Of a DNA stretch of 64,000 bases, positions 52,066 through 60,240 are shown piece by piece; the stretch's first letter is position 1, and each line of letters starts with the position of its first letter. Origin of the DNA: Flavobacterium sp. (GTDB taxonomy: Bacteria; Bacteroidota; Bacteroidia; Flavobacteriales; Flavobacteriaceae); assembly GCA_030153045.1 (NCBI GenBank), contig JASLID010000038.1, positions 1-64,000 of the forward strand, given 5' to 3'. A model generated the notes under the pieces. It ran no database searches. It saw only the letters and a list, made by a program, of their open reading frames with translations, and had not been told where the DNA came from. The translations under genes and the position numbers were made by a program.

Positions 52066-53333
52066 TTTTTTGCATTGTCCGGCTTATCTGTTTTATCGTT
52101 ACCAGGTGATGGCATAGTTTCAACTTCAACTCCGTAAGTACTCTCTATATAATCCTGTTTTAAGATGTATCCATTCGATAATAATTGACCGTCGATTGCT
52201 ATTTGCTGAGTTGGGTCTTTAGTCTTTTCAATGATGATTTTTGCATTATCAGGAATATTATAACCAAGCTTTCGCATAGCAGGAACCAACCTTTTATTAA
52301 GAAAAGATAACATTTTCTTTTGGTCAGATTTTACAAGTCTTTTTAACGTGTTTTCGTGTACGGTACCTTGTGATTTACTAGAACCGTTTTCGGTGGTCAT
52401 GGTTTGATGTAATACCAACTTTGACAGCTCAGCATCCAGTGCTTTAATTTTTTGATAGAATACGTTAAACGAGTCCGTTTTACTGTTTTCTTTGATATCG
52501 ACCTCGGTACCAATTGGGAAAACTCCATAAGGAGCTGAACCCATTTCCTCCAACCAGCCAGCAACTTCATTTTTAACAGTTTCACTACTCGAGGCTATTT
52601 TTGCAATCCTGATAGGAATACCGAAAAGCTCCTCGAATTCGTCCCAACTTCCCCAAGAGTGTCTTTTAAGAATTGTATAAACGGCAGCCTTTTCAAATAG
52701 TCCTATTTTGTTGTAGAATTTAGCATATAACAACACGTCGTCAATCTCAGAAATATCAAGACCTTTATTACCGTTTATATCATACAATAATATTTTTTGT
52801 CCAGGTACTAGTAAACCTCTATCGATTAGCTCAACGTGTTTAATATTTCCTTTTTCAAAATCTCTAATCCAAATAAAAGTTTCACCTCTGTAAATGGATT
52901 TGTGCGCCTCTTCCAACACTAAATCAAACCACTCTTGGTCCTCAATATATTCGGTCAATTTATCATCTCTAACTTTGTCAATGGCAAAAGCGTAACTTTC
53001 ATTAGTACAACTCAAAGTCCTGTCTTCAGTAATACCTGTAAGGTGTCCGTCAAGTTCAACATCATCATACAGTTCTTGCATTGGATAATTACGAGGTATT
53101 TCTGCTTGATAGTATGCATATCTACCCGCAGTCCAGTCGTTAATCTCTTTACGCCAAAGTCTTCTTTGACGACGAATAACATCAACCATTAAGTTTGTTA
53201 CCTTTTCAATATTTTGAGAGTCTGCACTTGAAAGGCTGACCTTTTTACCGAAGGCATTACCCGATAAGTTTACGGTAGAATTTGTATTTCTTGCCGCTAC
53301 TTTTTGTCTTGCTTTGTTAAATTTATGCTGCAT
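52059..53333 (-). CDS. Phage portal protein, DUF935 / Mu gp29-like
   Basis: A 424-residue portal protein through which DNA enters the capsid. The DUF935 pattern is visible in the middle (LKRHSWGSWDEFEELFGIPI, then RIAKIASS), with a helical wing region (KALDAELSKLVLHQTMTTEN) and a charged C-terminus. The last codons include GCA AAA AAG CGT and a stop; the A AAA AAG heptamer is in the frame needed for -1 slippage into gpF. The gene order terminase-portal-gpF matches Mu, but on the opposite strand to the tail genes. Confidence 0.9.
   Translation of the reverse strand: MQHKFNKARQKVAARNTNSTVNLSGNAFGKKVSLSSADSQNIEKVTNLMVDVIRRQRRLWRKEINDWTAGRYAYYQAEIPRNYPMQELYDDVELDGHLTGITEDRTLSCTNESYAFAIDKVRDDKLTEYIEDQEWFDLVLEEAHKSIYRGETFIWIRDFEKGNIKHVELIDRGLLVPGQKILLYDINGNKGLDISEIDDVLLYAKFYNKIGLFEKAAVYTILKRHSWGSWDEFEELFGIPIRIAKIASSSETVKNEVAGWLEEMGSAPYGVFPIGTEVDIKENSKTDSFNVFYQKIKALDAELSKLVLHQTMTTENGSSKSQGTVHENTLKRLVKSDQKKMLSFLNKRLVPAMRKLGYNIPDNAKIIIEKTKDPTQQIAIDGQLLSNGYILKQDYIESTYGVEVETMPSPGNDKTDKPDNAKKR
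52065..52071 (-). other. A AAA AAG slippery heptamer at the portal/gpF junction
   Basis: On the minus strand the bases read A AAA AAG in portal frame, two codons before the portal stop. Slipping back one base continues as GCG TTA AGC CTG, the gpF frame. A small hairpin (TTAAG / CTTAA, 4-base loop) begins a few bases downstream, closer than a classic stimulator. Confidence 0.6.
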
Positions 53334-53334
53334 A

Positions 53335-53829
53335 TTATCTTAATAATTTATCTAATTCCTTATTTACTTTTTTGCTAATCTGTACATTCAAATAAGCAGA
53401 TTTACCCATAAATTGACGTTGTGGCATATCGTCAAGACCCTCATTGTGTCTTTCTGCATATTCTTTATAGGTGTAAAAACTAACTTGACTACTGCCCTTG
53501 GTTACTTTATAGCGAATGGAGTTTTTTAGTTTGTCTCCTCCAGTGGCCTCTCCAACTAATAAAGCTCTGTCTTTAACTGAACTACCGTATTTGTTAGGTC
53601 TGCCCTCCCTGCCTTTGCGGTTGGTTCTGTACCGTGTAATATCTCGTCCCTCTGAATCCTCCGTTTTACGCTGCTGCCATTTATTTTTACTGGTATCGGT
53701 AAAAGCCTCATCTCTAAAGTTTTTTTGAATGAAGTTTATACCCTCAACTCCAATAATACGCAGAACCTTATCCGGCAATTCTTTGGCCGCTCGATTTATC
53801 AATTTTTGAAGCTCGCCTAAGTCATTCAT
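53335..53829 (-). CDS. Phage virion morphogenesis protein (gpG/tail completion type)
   Basis: A 164-residue protein of the virion morphogenesis family, involved in joining head and tail. It has a basic centre (TSKNKWQQRKTEDSEGRDIT, GRPNKYGSS) and the family's C-terminal pattern (YAERHNEGLDDMPQRQFMGK), in which the R-Q-F-hydrophobic-G motif is typical. It overlaps none of its neighbours and lies one base upstream of the portal gene in the direction of transcription. Confidence 0.85.
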   Translation of the reverse strand: MNDLGELQKLINRAAKELPDKVLRIIGVEGINFIQKNFRDEAFTDTSKNKWQQRKTEDSEGRDITRYRTNRKGREGRPNKYGSSVKDRALLVGEATGGDKLKNSIRYKVTKGSSQVSFYTYKEYAERHNEGLDDMPQRQFMGKSAYLNVQISKKVNKELDKLLR

Positions 53830-54261
53830 TTAAAAATGATTTTTATAATTTTTTCGACTACCTAATTTCATAAATTGTACAGGAGTGTCGGGAGTTCCGT
53901 CACCATTAGTATCAACGGTTTTAGGTGGTAATGGAGGTTTGATTTTTCCCTCCGAAACTTTGTCAAGCCATAACATTGCCTCGTCATATCGGCTTTTTGC
54001 AACCTCGTTAAATTCGATTGTTCGACGAATGTATATTTCGTGAATAACAATGCCTTTTAGATGCTTTAAAACGGTTTTATTTCGGTTAGTTCCTGTTTTA
54101 TTAAAGATGTTTTCAGTATCATAATACTCATACAAATAAGTAGACATCAAATCGATACTTTCATCAATTATATCAGTGACAATAGTATTATTGTTATTTA
54201 TAATTCTATTGATTATTTCTTCCGTTGCAACGGTGTTTAATTCGGCTTTTTCTAAAAACAT
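53830..54261 (-). CDS. Mu gp36-like (DUF1320) protein
   Basis: A 143-residue protein whose central and C-terminal part (LKHLKGIVIHEIYIRRT, then YDEAMLWLDKVSEGKIKPPL) fits the gp36 family of head-tail connector proteins in Mu-like phages: helical, with a late region that packs under the neck, followed by a proline-rich tail. It sits between the virion morphogenesis gene and the gp37-like gene, matching the Mu neighbour order. Confidence 0.75.
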   Translation of the reverse strand: MFLEKAELNTVATEEIINRIINNNNTIVTDIIDESIDLMSTYLYEYYDTENIFNKTGTNRNKTVLKHLKGIVIHEIYIRRTIEFNEVAKSRYDEAMLWLDKVSEGKIKPPLPPKTVDTNGDGTPDTPVQFMKLGSRKNYKNHF

Positions 54262-54263
54262 AA

Positions 54264-54743
54264 TTACGGCTGAGTTATCGTTAAAGTTCTATTTGTATAT
54301 TTCGGATTTACGCGTCTGTAAATTAATGTTGTGAATGTTAGAGTATAGGACATTATTCCACTGTCCTCATTACCGCTACTTTCACTACTCAATTCTAATG
54401 GTTTGAAATAATCACCTTTTAAAAACTGCAGGTTTTCGGTAATAGTGTCAATTATGTCAATCTCAATTAAACCATGTTCGGCATCGGCGGTTCCTTCGTG
54501 TTGGTCCATCCAACCATCTTTACAATAAAAAGTAACTTCTATAGAGCAATTTCCCTCTTGTTTTTGCTCGACCATACTTTCCCATGCAATTGATTTTATC
54601 TCAATTAAAGCAGCCGTCCAAATGTTGGGATAGTTCTTTTCCGGATTAGAAAACTGTTTGCGTTGCAGGTCAATTAATTCAAGCGTTAAAATGGTACTTA
54701 AAGCCTGTTTAATTTTAATATAAAGTTCCTTTCTTGGTGTCAT
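54264..54743 (-). CDS. Mu gp37-like tail terminator protein
   Basis: A 159-residue protein. The order of a helical N-terminus (ELYIKIKQALSTILTLELID), a beta-rich middle (EGNCSIEVTFYCKDGWMDQH) and a final beta segment (MSYTLTFTTLIYRRVN) fits the gp37 family, thought to cap the tail. The assignment rests on position next to gp36 and on pattern. It overlaps the next upstream small gene by four bases. Confidence 0.65.
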   Translation of the reverse strand: MTPRKELYIKIKQALSTILTLELIDLQRKQFSNPEKNYPNIWTAALIEIKSIAWESMVEQKQEGNCSIEVTFYCKDGWMDQHEGTADAEHGLIEIDIIDTITENLQFLKGDYFKPLELSSESSGNEDSGIMSYTLTFTTLIYRRVNPKYTNRTLTITQP

Positions 54744-54970
54744 GATTTCTTATAAATTGACAGATATATAAAAGCAAAGAACAATTGCAATTCGTATTTG
54801 TTCCAGCAATTTTTGTCATACAATAATGCAAATGAAAATTCTTTAAATAGCCTAAATTCTATATTCCAACCGCATTTAAAAACAAATATTTGGTTAAACA
54901 GAATGATGACAATTGCTTCATCAGATAAGTGTCTACTTCTCGTGAAAATTCTTAAAAATTCTAATTTCAT
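54740..54970 (-). CDS. Small phage protein of unknown function
   Basis: A 76-residue aromatic-rich protein (FKCGWNIEFRLFKEFSFALL, then WNKYELQLFFAFIYLSIYKK). It overlaps the gp37-like gene by four bases (ATGA) and begins 17 bases after the terminase stop, which supports translation in the operon. A rightward frame over the same stretch (54798-55022) is less likely because every neighbour reads left. Confidence 0.5.
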   Translation of the reverse strand: MKLEFLRIFTRSRHLSDEAIVIILFNQIFVFKCGWNIEFRLFKEFSFALLYDKNCWNKYELQLFFAFIYLSIYKKS

Positions 54971-54987
54971 GATTTATGTTTTTTTGG

Positions 54988-56544
54988 TTAAACTCTACGT
55001 GTTTTTTTTCTTGCGCCTATAACTGGTCTAGCATTGGAGGTACTGTCCTGAGAATATCCAAAGTAATTACGTCCTAATCTGACAGCATTTTCTAATGTAT
55101 CTGGAAAGTCATCATGCGCTTTGGTACCTTTTTCAAAAGAAAGGATTTGTTCCTCCGCACTTTGCCAGTCATCAGTGTCTTTTAAATTCTTATTGATGGT
55201 AAGTAGTTTATTAAAAAACACATCAGTTAACGTTGCCTCGATTCTAATATGCTTATCTGAGTTCGTATGATTAGGCAAAGGAACTGAGGCATATTTTTCA
55301 CGTTCAGCAGTTGAAAGCCATGCAGTTGAGAATACAGCAGCTTGAGAAACGGTTGCATCGTAAAACGATAAAACTGAAACACCTCTTGAAGTGTATTCTC
55401 TCATTTTAGAGAAATGCCATTCCATTGCTTCAGGTAGATCACATTGACGACAAAAAACATCTAACAAGTAAGCTTTACCGCTTTTGAAACCAACAATCGC
55501 ACAGGCTTTAAAATCTCCATTTCTAGTGTATGATAAATCCCAATGTGCTATAAGACCATCCCACATCATATCGTTAGGGATATCGACGTATTTAAGCCAT
55601 TCAGCTTTAAATAATTTCCCTTTTTCAATTGGGTTATTGTAGTCCTCTCTTTGTGATGTATAGTAATCTGTTTTTTTATTAATTTGATTTACATCTTTTT
55701 TGCTTAGCCTTTGGTGCCAGCTTGGGTTACCCTTTTCATCAGACAAGTTGATAATTGATTCATCAAAATGTTGAGAGTTTTTATAGGCTTCTTTAATACC
55801 ATCGAGAATCCCGTTTTTAACAATGTAATTGTTAGGAACAATTAAACGGCCTCTTCTCAAATGAAAAGCTTTACCTAAATCACCTGATATTTTTTCAACA
55901 TTCTCACGAGTTAATTCAAGGTTCTTAGCTTGTTTTCTGTCCTCACAGTCATCAACTGAGGCAAAGTCAATACGATTTGCACCTGATCTTAAACCCCTGA
56001 AAGGTTGATTAAGTCCAAGAGCTTTAAATTTCTTATTGTCAGTGGTATCAAACTCACCATCTGCCCAACTTCCGTAACTCATTTGCATACCAAAATCTTT
56101 AATATATCTCTCGTTATATTGTAAATGTTGTTGTAAATCTGAAAGTAATATTTTGGCAAGGTTTTCATTTTTACCAATTAACACTCCAAAGAAAAGAGCA
56201 TCATTTTGTTTAAGATGACACATATTACCAACATTGGTATGTATTGATTTTGCACTACCACGGTACCATTTTCTTAACTGGACAATGAACGGATCATGAA
56301 AAACTTTTTCGTAAGAGGTTTGGTGAAAATCGGCACAAGGTGCATCGGCCAAAGAATAAGCAACACCAACACCGAAATAATAGTCAAAGAATTTCGTGTA
56401 GTTTTCAGGTCTAAGTAAATACGCGATGCGCTCCTCTTGCTCCTCCGTAGTTTCTTTTACAATGGAGTTGTAAGTAAGCTCTTGTATAAATTTAGACTTT
56501 ATCCTATAGTTTTCTAAAGCCGTTTTAAATTCGGTTGCTGTCAT
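54988..56544 (-). CDS. Terminase large subunit, Mu gp28-like
   Basis: A 518-residue packaging motor. An adapted Walker A-type loop is seen in WYRGSAKSIHTNV, an acidic Walker B-like run in IDFASVDDCEDRK, and the nuclease domain begins with LIAHWDLSYTRNGDFKACAI (acidic metal ligand) and ends with KAHDDFPDTLENAVRLG. It cuts and pumps DNA into the prohead through the portal. It directly follows the small subunit gene with no gap. Confidence 0.92.
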   Translation of the reverse strand: MTATEFKTALENYRIKSKFIQELTYNSIVKETTEEQEERIAYLLRPENYTKFFDYYFGVGVAYSLADAPCADFHQTSYEKVFHDPFIVQLRKWYRGSAKSIHTNVGNMCHLKQNDALFFGVLIGKNENLAKILLSDLQQHLQYNERYIKDFGMQMSYGSWADGEFDTTDNKKFKALGLNQPFRGLRSGANRIDFASVDDCEDRKQAKNLELTRENVEKISGDLGKAFHLRRGRLIVPNNYIVKNGILDGIKEAYKNSQHFDESIINLSDEKGNPSWHQRLSKKDVNQINKKTDYYTSQREDYNNPIEKGKLFKAEWLKYVDIPNDMMWDGLIAHWDLSYTRNGDFKACAIVGFKSGKAYLLDVFCRQCDLPEAMEWHFSKMREYTSRGVSVLSFYDATVSQAAVFSTAWLSTAEREKYASVPLPNHTNSDKHIRIEATLTDVFFNKLLTINKNLKDTDDWQSAEEQILSFEKGTKAHDDFPDTLENAVRLGRNYFGYSQDSTSNARPVIGARKKTRRV

Positions 56545-57072
56545 TTATATTAAAGTTTCAATGTAATTGTCTTGCAATATTCTCACGGTCTTTAAAATCT
56601 CGAGATTCTTATCTCTTTTTTGTCCTTTTGACTTGGCAACAACATCAGTAAACCAATCGACAAAACTGTCAAATGCTTCCATAGAATAAACTGCTTTTTT
56701 CTTGTTGTCATCCATCTTTTCCCAAGCAGCTGCTAACTTTGAAATGTCATCCGGTTTATAAGGCATTTGCTTGCCTGTTTTAATAGCGGCAATGTTGGAA
56801 CGAATCATTCTTTTTATTTCGTTCGGTGATATGTTTTGCAGACTTTTCTCCTCGTCCCAGTTATGCGTTTTTTTCCAAACGGTTAGGGTTTTAACACCCA
56901 CGCGAATAGTTTCCATCTCAGAGATTGATTGCAAAGAATAACCACGAACATACAAGCCTAAAGCGTCCTGCATTTTCTTGTCACGCTCAGAGTTTTTTAA
57001 TCTCCCTGTGCTGATATTATTTTCGTGAGTTTCCTCAACGATTGGCGATTTTGATTTACTTGTACTTCCCAT
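56545..57072 (-). CDS. Terminase small subunit (HTH), Mu gp27-like
   Basis: A 175-residue protein. After a polar N-terminus, a helix-turn-helix (ALGLYVRGYSLQSISEM, then VGVKTLTVWKKTHNWDEE) fits the DNA-recognition domain of small terminase subunits. The C-terminal helical part would assemble the ring. It precedes the large subunit gene directly and its start overlaps the upstream gene by 17 bases. Confidence 0.85.
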   Translation of the reverse strand: MGSTSKSKSPIVEETHENNISTGRLKNSERDKKMQDALGLYVRGYSLQSISEMETIRVGVKTLTVWKKTHNWDEEKSLQNISPNEIKRMIRSNIAAIKTGKQMPYKPDDISKLAAAWEKMDDNKKKAVYSMEAFDSFVDWFTDVVAKSKGQKRDKNLEILKTVRILQDNYIETLI

Positions 57073-57343
57073 CGATGTTTAATTTTCCGTTTTCTTCAAA
57101 CTTGACATTGTTAATTTTCATACCGTCGTATTCGAGGTTTTTCTTAGTCTCAATAAGTACGCTAATAAAATCGTCGTCCCCAATCATTTGATGTATCCCT
57201 ACACCAAGCTCTGGAAATTCTTTGTATTCACCCTTATTTGCTATAAGGATATGCTCCTGATGTTGATTATCAGAAAAGCCAATATCTAAGTCTCCATTTT
57301 TGAAACTTAGGTCTCCGTTTTCGTCTGTTAAAATGTCAATCAT
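57056..57343 (-). CDS. gp46/GPW_gp25-like protein, first gene of the leftward late block
   Basis: About 95 residues from the ATG at 57343; the frame opens seven codons earlier with a TTG that is less likely. The N-terminal TDENGDLSFKNGDLDIGFSD, followed by QHQEHILIANKGEYKEFPEL and GVGI, resembles GPW/gp25-type baseplate proteins and the related Mu gp46 type seen in Bacteroidota prophages. A baseplate gene at the head of a packaging operon is unusual, so another structural role is possible. Confidence 0.6.
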   Translation of the reverse strand: MIDILTDENGDLSFKNGDLDIGFSDNQHQEHILIANKGEYKEFPELGVGIHQMIGDDDFISVLIETKKNLEYDGMKINNVKFEENGKLNIDGKYK

Positions 57344-57382
57344 AAAGCAAAATTCGACTTTCAATACCTACTATAAAATTTT

Positions 57383-57445
57383 CATTTCAACACTTGTGTA
57401 AAATACACACAACCCTTGTATTATAAGGGTACAAGCGTTGAAATG
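57383..57445. promoter_or_regulatory. Nested inverted repeats between the divergent late operons
   Basis: CATTTCAACACTTGT (57383-57397) and ACAAGCGTTGAAATG (57431-57445) pair at 14 of 15 positions. Inside them are two further hairpins: TGTGT/ACACA, and ACCCTT/AAGGGT around 57412-57430. The region lies midway between the two divergent late gene blocks and is a good candidate for the late activator site. Confidence 0.65.
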
Positions 57446-57544
57446 CAGTTTTTTTTTACTTCAAAAACGTTACAAATTTGCTTCTCGAAACGATTGAAAA
57501 ATATTTAAAAAACAGTCATAACCTAAAACAAACAGTATGAAATA

Positions 57545-58546
57545 ATGACTTACGATTTTATCATAAATACCGAAAATGTAAATGAGTATTACTACCGTGT
57601 TTTAACCGATGGAATCGATTATACGCAGTACATGCGAAATCCGGTTGTGCTATTTATGCATGAACGTGAATACGCTAAAAATGCCGAAACCAAAGGAAGT
57701 GCCGTAATAGGTAAATGTGTCAAGCTTAATAAAAAAGGGACTGAATTAATTGCCTCAATTGAGTTTGATATGGATGATGAGTTTGCCGCTAAAATAGCTG
57801 GTAAAGTTGAGCGAGGTTTTATCAGAATGGCCTCAATGTTTGCCGATGTTAAATCAGCATCATCAGAACCTGAGCTTGTACTTCCCGGACAGATATATGA
57901 AACTGTCACTTCATGCAAATTGGTCGAAATATCCATCGTAGAAATTGGTGGTAATGATGACGCTTTGAAGCTTTCCAAAAAGCACATTGACGAAATTAAA
58001 CTAAAGAAAATTAATTCAGAAAACAATCCAAATATGTCACATTTAAAAACAGTTGCATTAGCACTAGGACTTTCAGCAGAAAGTGCCGAGGACACAATTT
58101 TAAAAGAGGTCCAACAATTAAAATTATCTAAAACTGAATCAGATAAAAAGGTATCAGATTTAGAAATAGAACTAAGCGGTATTCGTACTGGTGAAGCTAC
58201 TGCTCTAGTAGAAGAGGCGGTAGTATTGGGATTACTTCCAGAGGGTTTAAAAGCCACTCAAATCAAAGCTTTTGAATCAGATCACGCAGGTCAAAAAGCA
58301 ATCTTGTCAAAATTGATTGACGACAAAAAAGCAGATGGTAACCAAGACACTACACAAAACAAGCTTAAAGAGGTTGTTCTTGGTGGGAACAATAAATTGG
58401 GTGCTGGAGCAGCTGAAGAAACATTTGACTATTTGCAAAAGCACGATGCTGTGAAATTAGGTAAAATCCGTAGTGATGAGCCTCAAAAGTATGCAGAGTT
58501 GGCAAAAGCTTATGCTAACGGAGTGAGACACATCGAATCAAAATAA
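57545..58546 (+). CDS. Prohead protease with scaffold-like C-terminus
   Basis: A 333-residue protein. Residues about 1-145 fit the S78-type prohead protease: candidate His39 in VVLFMHERE, and Ser130 in CKLVEISIVEIGGND. The rest (about 165-333) is a helical, charged region (LKLSKTESDKKVSDLEIELS) as in scaffold domains that are cleaved during maturation. An internal ATG at 58034 begins SHLKTVALALG and could give a separate scaffold, as Mu Z is made inside the protease gene I. The capsid gene follows 30 bases later. Confidence 0.85.
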   Translation: MTYDFIINTENVNEYYYRVLTDGIDYTQYMRNPVVLFMHEREYAKNAETKGSAVIGKCVKLNKKGTELIASIEFDMDDEFAAKIAGKVERGFIRMASMFADVKSASSEPELVLPGQIYETVTSCKLVEISIVEIGGNDDALKLSKKHIDEIKLKKINSENNPNMSHLKTVALALGLSAESAEDTILKEVQQLKLSKTESDKKVSDLEIELSGIRTGEATALVEEAVVLGLLPEGLKATQIKAFESDHAGQKAILSKLIDDKKADGNQDTTQNKLKEVVLGGNNKLGAGAAEETFDYLQKHDAVKLGKIRSDEPQKYAELAKAYANGVRHIESK

Positions 58547-58576
58547 CCATAATAATAACCATAATAATAAAAGTCA

Positions 58577-59416
58577 ATGGGATTACAAAAAGAAGTTTGG
58601 GAAGCAGGTATTAAAGAAAATCCTATCCCTAATCATAGCTTTGTATTCGCGAGCACAGATAAATCTGAGTTTGTAGAAAACAACAAAATCCATCTTGCAG
58701 AGGCAGGTATCGAGCCTGATGTTCATGAGAACTATTTTGCAGGAAGCGAAACGGATTTACCGTTAGCATCAATCACTGATATTCCTAACGAGGTAGTGTT
58801 AAACACTTACTCAACGGATAGAACCCGTCACCGTAATCTACAAGAGGTAGAATTGCAGTATAACAAGCGTATGTCAATTTTAGATAGACATAAAAACGCT
58901 TTAGCTAAAAACTTAGGAGTTAGAGCTGCTTTCGCTTGGACACCACCAGCAACTACGACATACAACAAAGTAATTACTTTGGGTGCCGGTTCAATTATTG
59001 ACGCTGTTATCGATTTACAATCATTTTATGCAGGTTTAGATAAAACAGAAGATTTGAACATCTGTTTAACTCCTGCTGATATGGGTAAAATCAGAAAAGA
59101 AAACAAAAATCTTTACAAAGAGATTTTAGCTGAAGGAACTTTATACGGTTTCAAAGTTTTCCAATACACTAAAAACCCACTGTTTACTTCTTTAGGTGTT
59201 AAAAAACCTTTTGGATCAGTTAAAGAAGCGGGTGATTTACAAGCATCATTTACTTGGGCGACAGACGAAGCATTCCGTTGTTTTGGTGACGTTCAAATGT
59301 ATGAAACTCTTGCTTCTGCCGCTTCACAAGCTGATGAAATTTCATTCGCTCAACGCGCTCTTGTTGGTAATATTCGTGCAACGACTCCTAAATACTTAGG
59401 TGCAATTATCTCATAG
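58577..59416 (+). CDS. Major capsid protein
   Basis: A 279-residue protein at the capsid position, right after the protease/scaffold. It has the compact HK97-like features of Mu-like phages, for example DIPNEVVLNTYSTDRTRHRN, VIDAVIDLQSFYAGLDK and FAQRALVGNIRATTPKYLGA. Its codons are regular and rich in common ones, as expected for an abundant protein. No decoration protein of known type follows. The fold itself cannot be proven from sequence. Confidence 0.82.
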   Translation: MGLQKEVWEAGIKENPIPNHSFVFASTDKSEFVENNKIHLAEAGIEPDVHENYFAGSETDLPLASITDIPNEVVLNTYSTDRTRHRNLQEVELQYNKRMSILDRHKNALAKNLGVRAAFAWTPPATTTYNKVITLGAGSIIDAVIDLQSFYAGLDKTEDLNICLTPADMGKIRKENKNLYKEILAEGTLYGFKVFQYTKNPLFTSLGVKKPFGSVKEAGDLQASFTWATDEAFRCFGDVQMYETLASAASQADEISFAQRALVGNIRATTPKYLGAIIS

Positions 59417-59418
59417 TT

Positions 59419-59826
59419 ATGAGTGAAGAAAAAAACCAAAAAGCCTCCGAATTACAGGAGGCTTTACAAGAAAAAGCTACAACTTTTTTTAAAGAAAACC
59501 CAAAAGTAAAAGCCGTTTTTGGTACTGCTGATGGTTTCCTTTTCACACATAAAAAGCTAGCTGCTAATCATGCTGAAACATTAGAGGACCAAGAAGTTCA
59601 TGACTTAAAAAACCCGAATGAAATTAATGTTGAAGCTGAAGAGGTAAGTGCAGAAGATACTAAAGTATTGGAAGCAGAAAAAGAGTTGTTAAGTATCGAA
59701 TTGATATCAAACAATTATCAAGCTATGAAAACGCTTGTTAAAGTTCTTGACATTCAAGTAACCGACCAAAAAGCCGAAACAATTATTAAGGCTTTGGAGG
59801 ACTATAAAACAAAAATCAAAGAGTAA
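59419..59826 (+). CDS. Phage head-associated protein with HeH/LEM-like end
   Basis: A 135-residue acidic protein. It has an N-terminal segment with AVFGTADGFLFTHKKLAAN, similar to short proteins beside capsid genes in Bacteroidota phages, and a C-terminal helical part (MKTLVKVLDIQVTDQKAETI) that resembles the small SAP/HeH-type DNA-binding module. The gene starts three bases after the capsid stop. Its role is unknown. Confidence 0.7.
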   Translation: MSEEKNQKASELQEALQEKATTFFKENPKVKAVFGTADGFLFTHKKLAANHAETLEDQEVHDLKNPNEINVEAEEVSAEDTKVLEAEKELLSIELISNNYQAMKTLVKVLDIQVTDQKAETIIKALEDYKTKIKE

Positions 59827-59829
59827 TCA

Positions 59830-60240
59830 ATGCGAAATATAAAGTATTTAGCCGTGCATTGCACCGCCACCGCACAAAGTGCAAAAGTTGAAAACATACA
59901 AAGGTATTGGCGTGAACATTTAGGATGGCAAACGCCCGGCTATCACTTTATTATAAAAGCGGATGGTACAGTCGTGGAACTGTTGTCTATTGACAAAGTT
60001 TCAAATGGTGTAAAAGGTTTTAACAGTGTAACTATCAATGTCTGCTATATAGGAGGTATTGATAAAACTGGAAAGCCAAAAGACACTAGAACGGCCAAAC
60101 AAAAAGCTTCAATGCTAAAATTACTTACTGATCTAAAAAAGAAATTTCCAACTGCAATAATTCAGGGACACAAGGATTTTCCAAACGTGAAAAAAGCGTG
60201 TCCAAGTTTTAACGCCAAAACCGAATACAAAGATGTTTAA
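59830..60240 (+). CDS. N-acetylmuramoyl-L-alanine amidase (endolysin)
   Basis: A 136-residue Amidase_2-type enzyme that cuts the amide bond between muramic acid and the peptide. Zinc ligands are visible: His10 in LAVHCTATA, a later His and Cys in GHKDFPNVKKACPSF, and the PGYHFIIKADGTV strand. It is short, without a wall-binding domain or a signal peptide, so a separate holin or secretion aid is needed. The next gene, encoding a probable spanin, overlaps it by eight bases, forming a lysis cassette. Confidence 0.93.
   Translation: MRNIKYLAVHCTATAQSAKVENIQRYWREHLGWQTPGYHFIIKADGTVVELLSIDKVSNGVKGFNSVTINVCYIGGIDKTGKPKDTRTAKQKASMLKLLTDLKKKFPTAIIQGHKDFPNVKKACPSFNAKTEYKDV

Noticed and set aside
52397..52585. 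Alternative leftward frame within the portal gene
   Set aside because: It is a shifted frame inside a clear DUF935 portal protein, with no start context and no family match.
54798..55022. Rightward 74-codon frame between terminase and gp37-like genes
   Set aside because: All neighbours read left. The opposite frame at 54740-54970 joins the operon by an ATGA overlap, so it is preferred.
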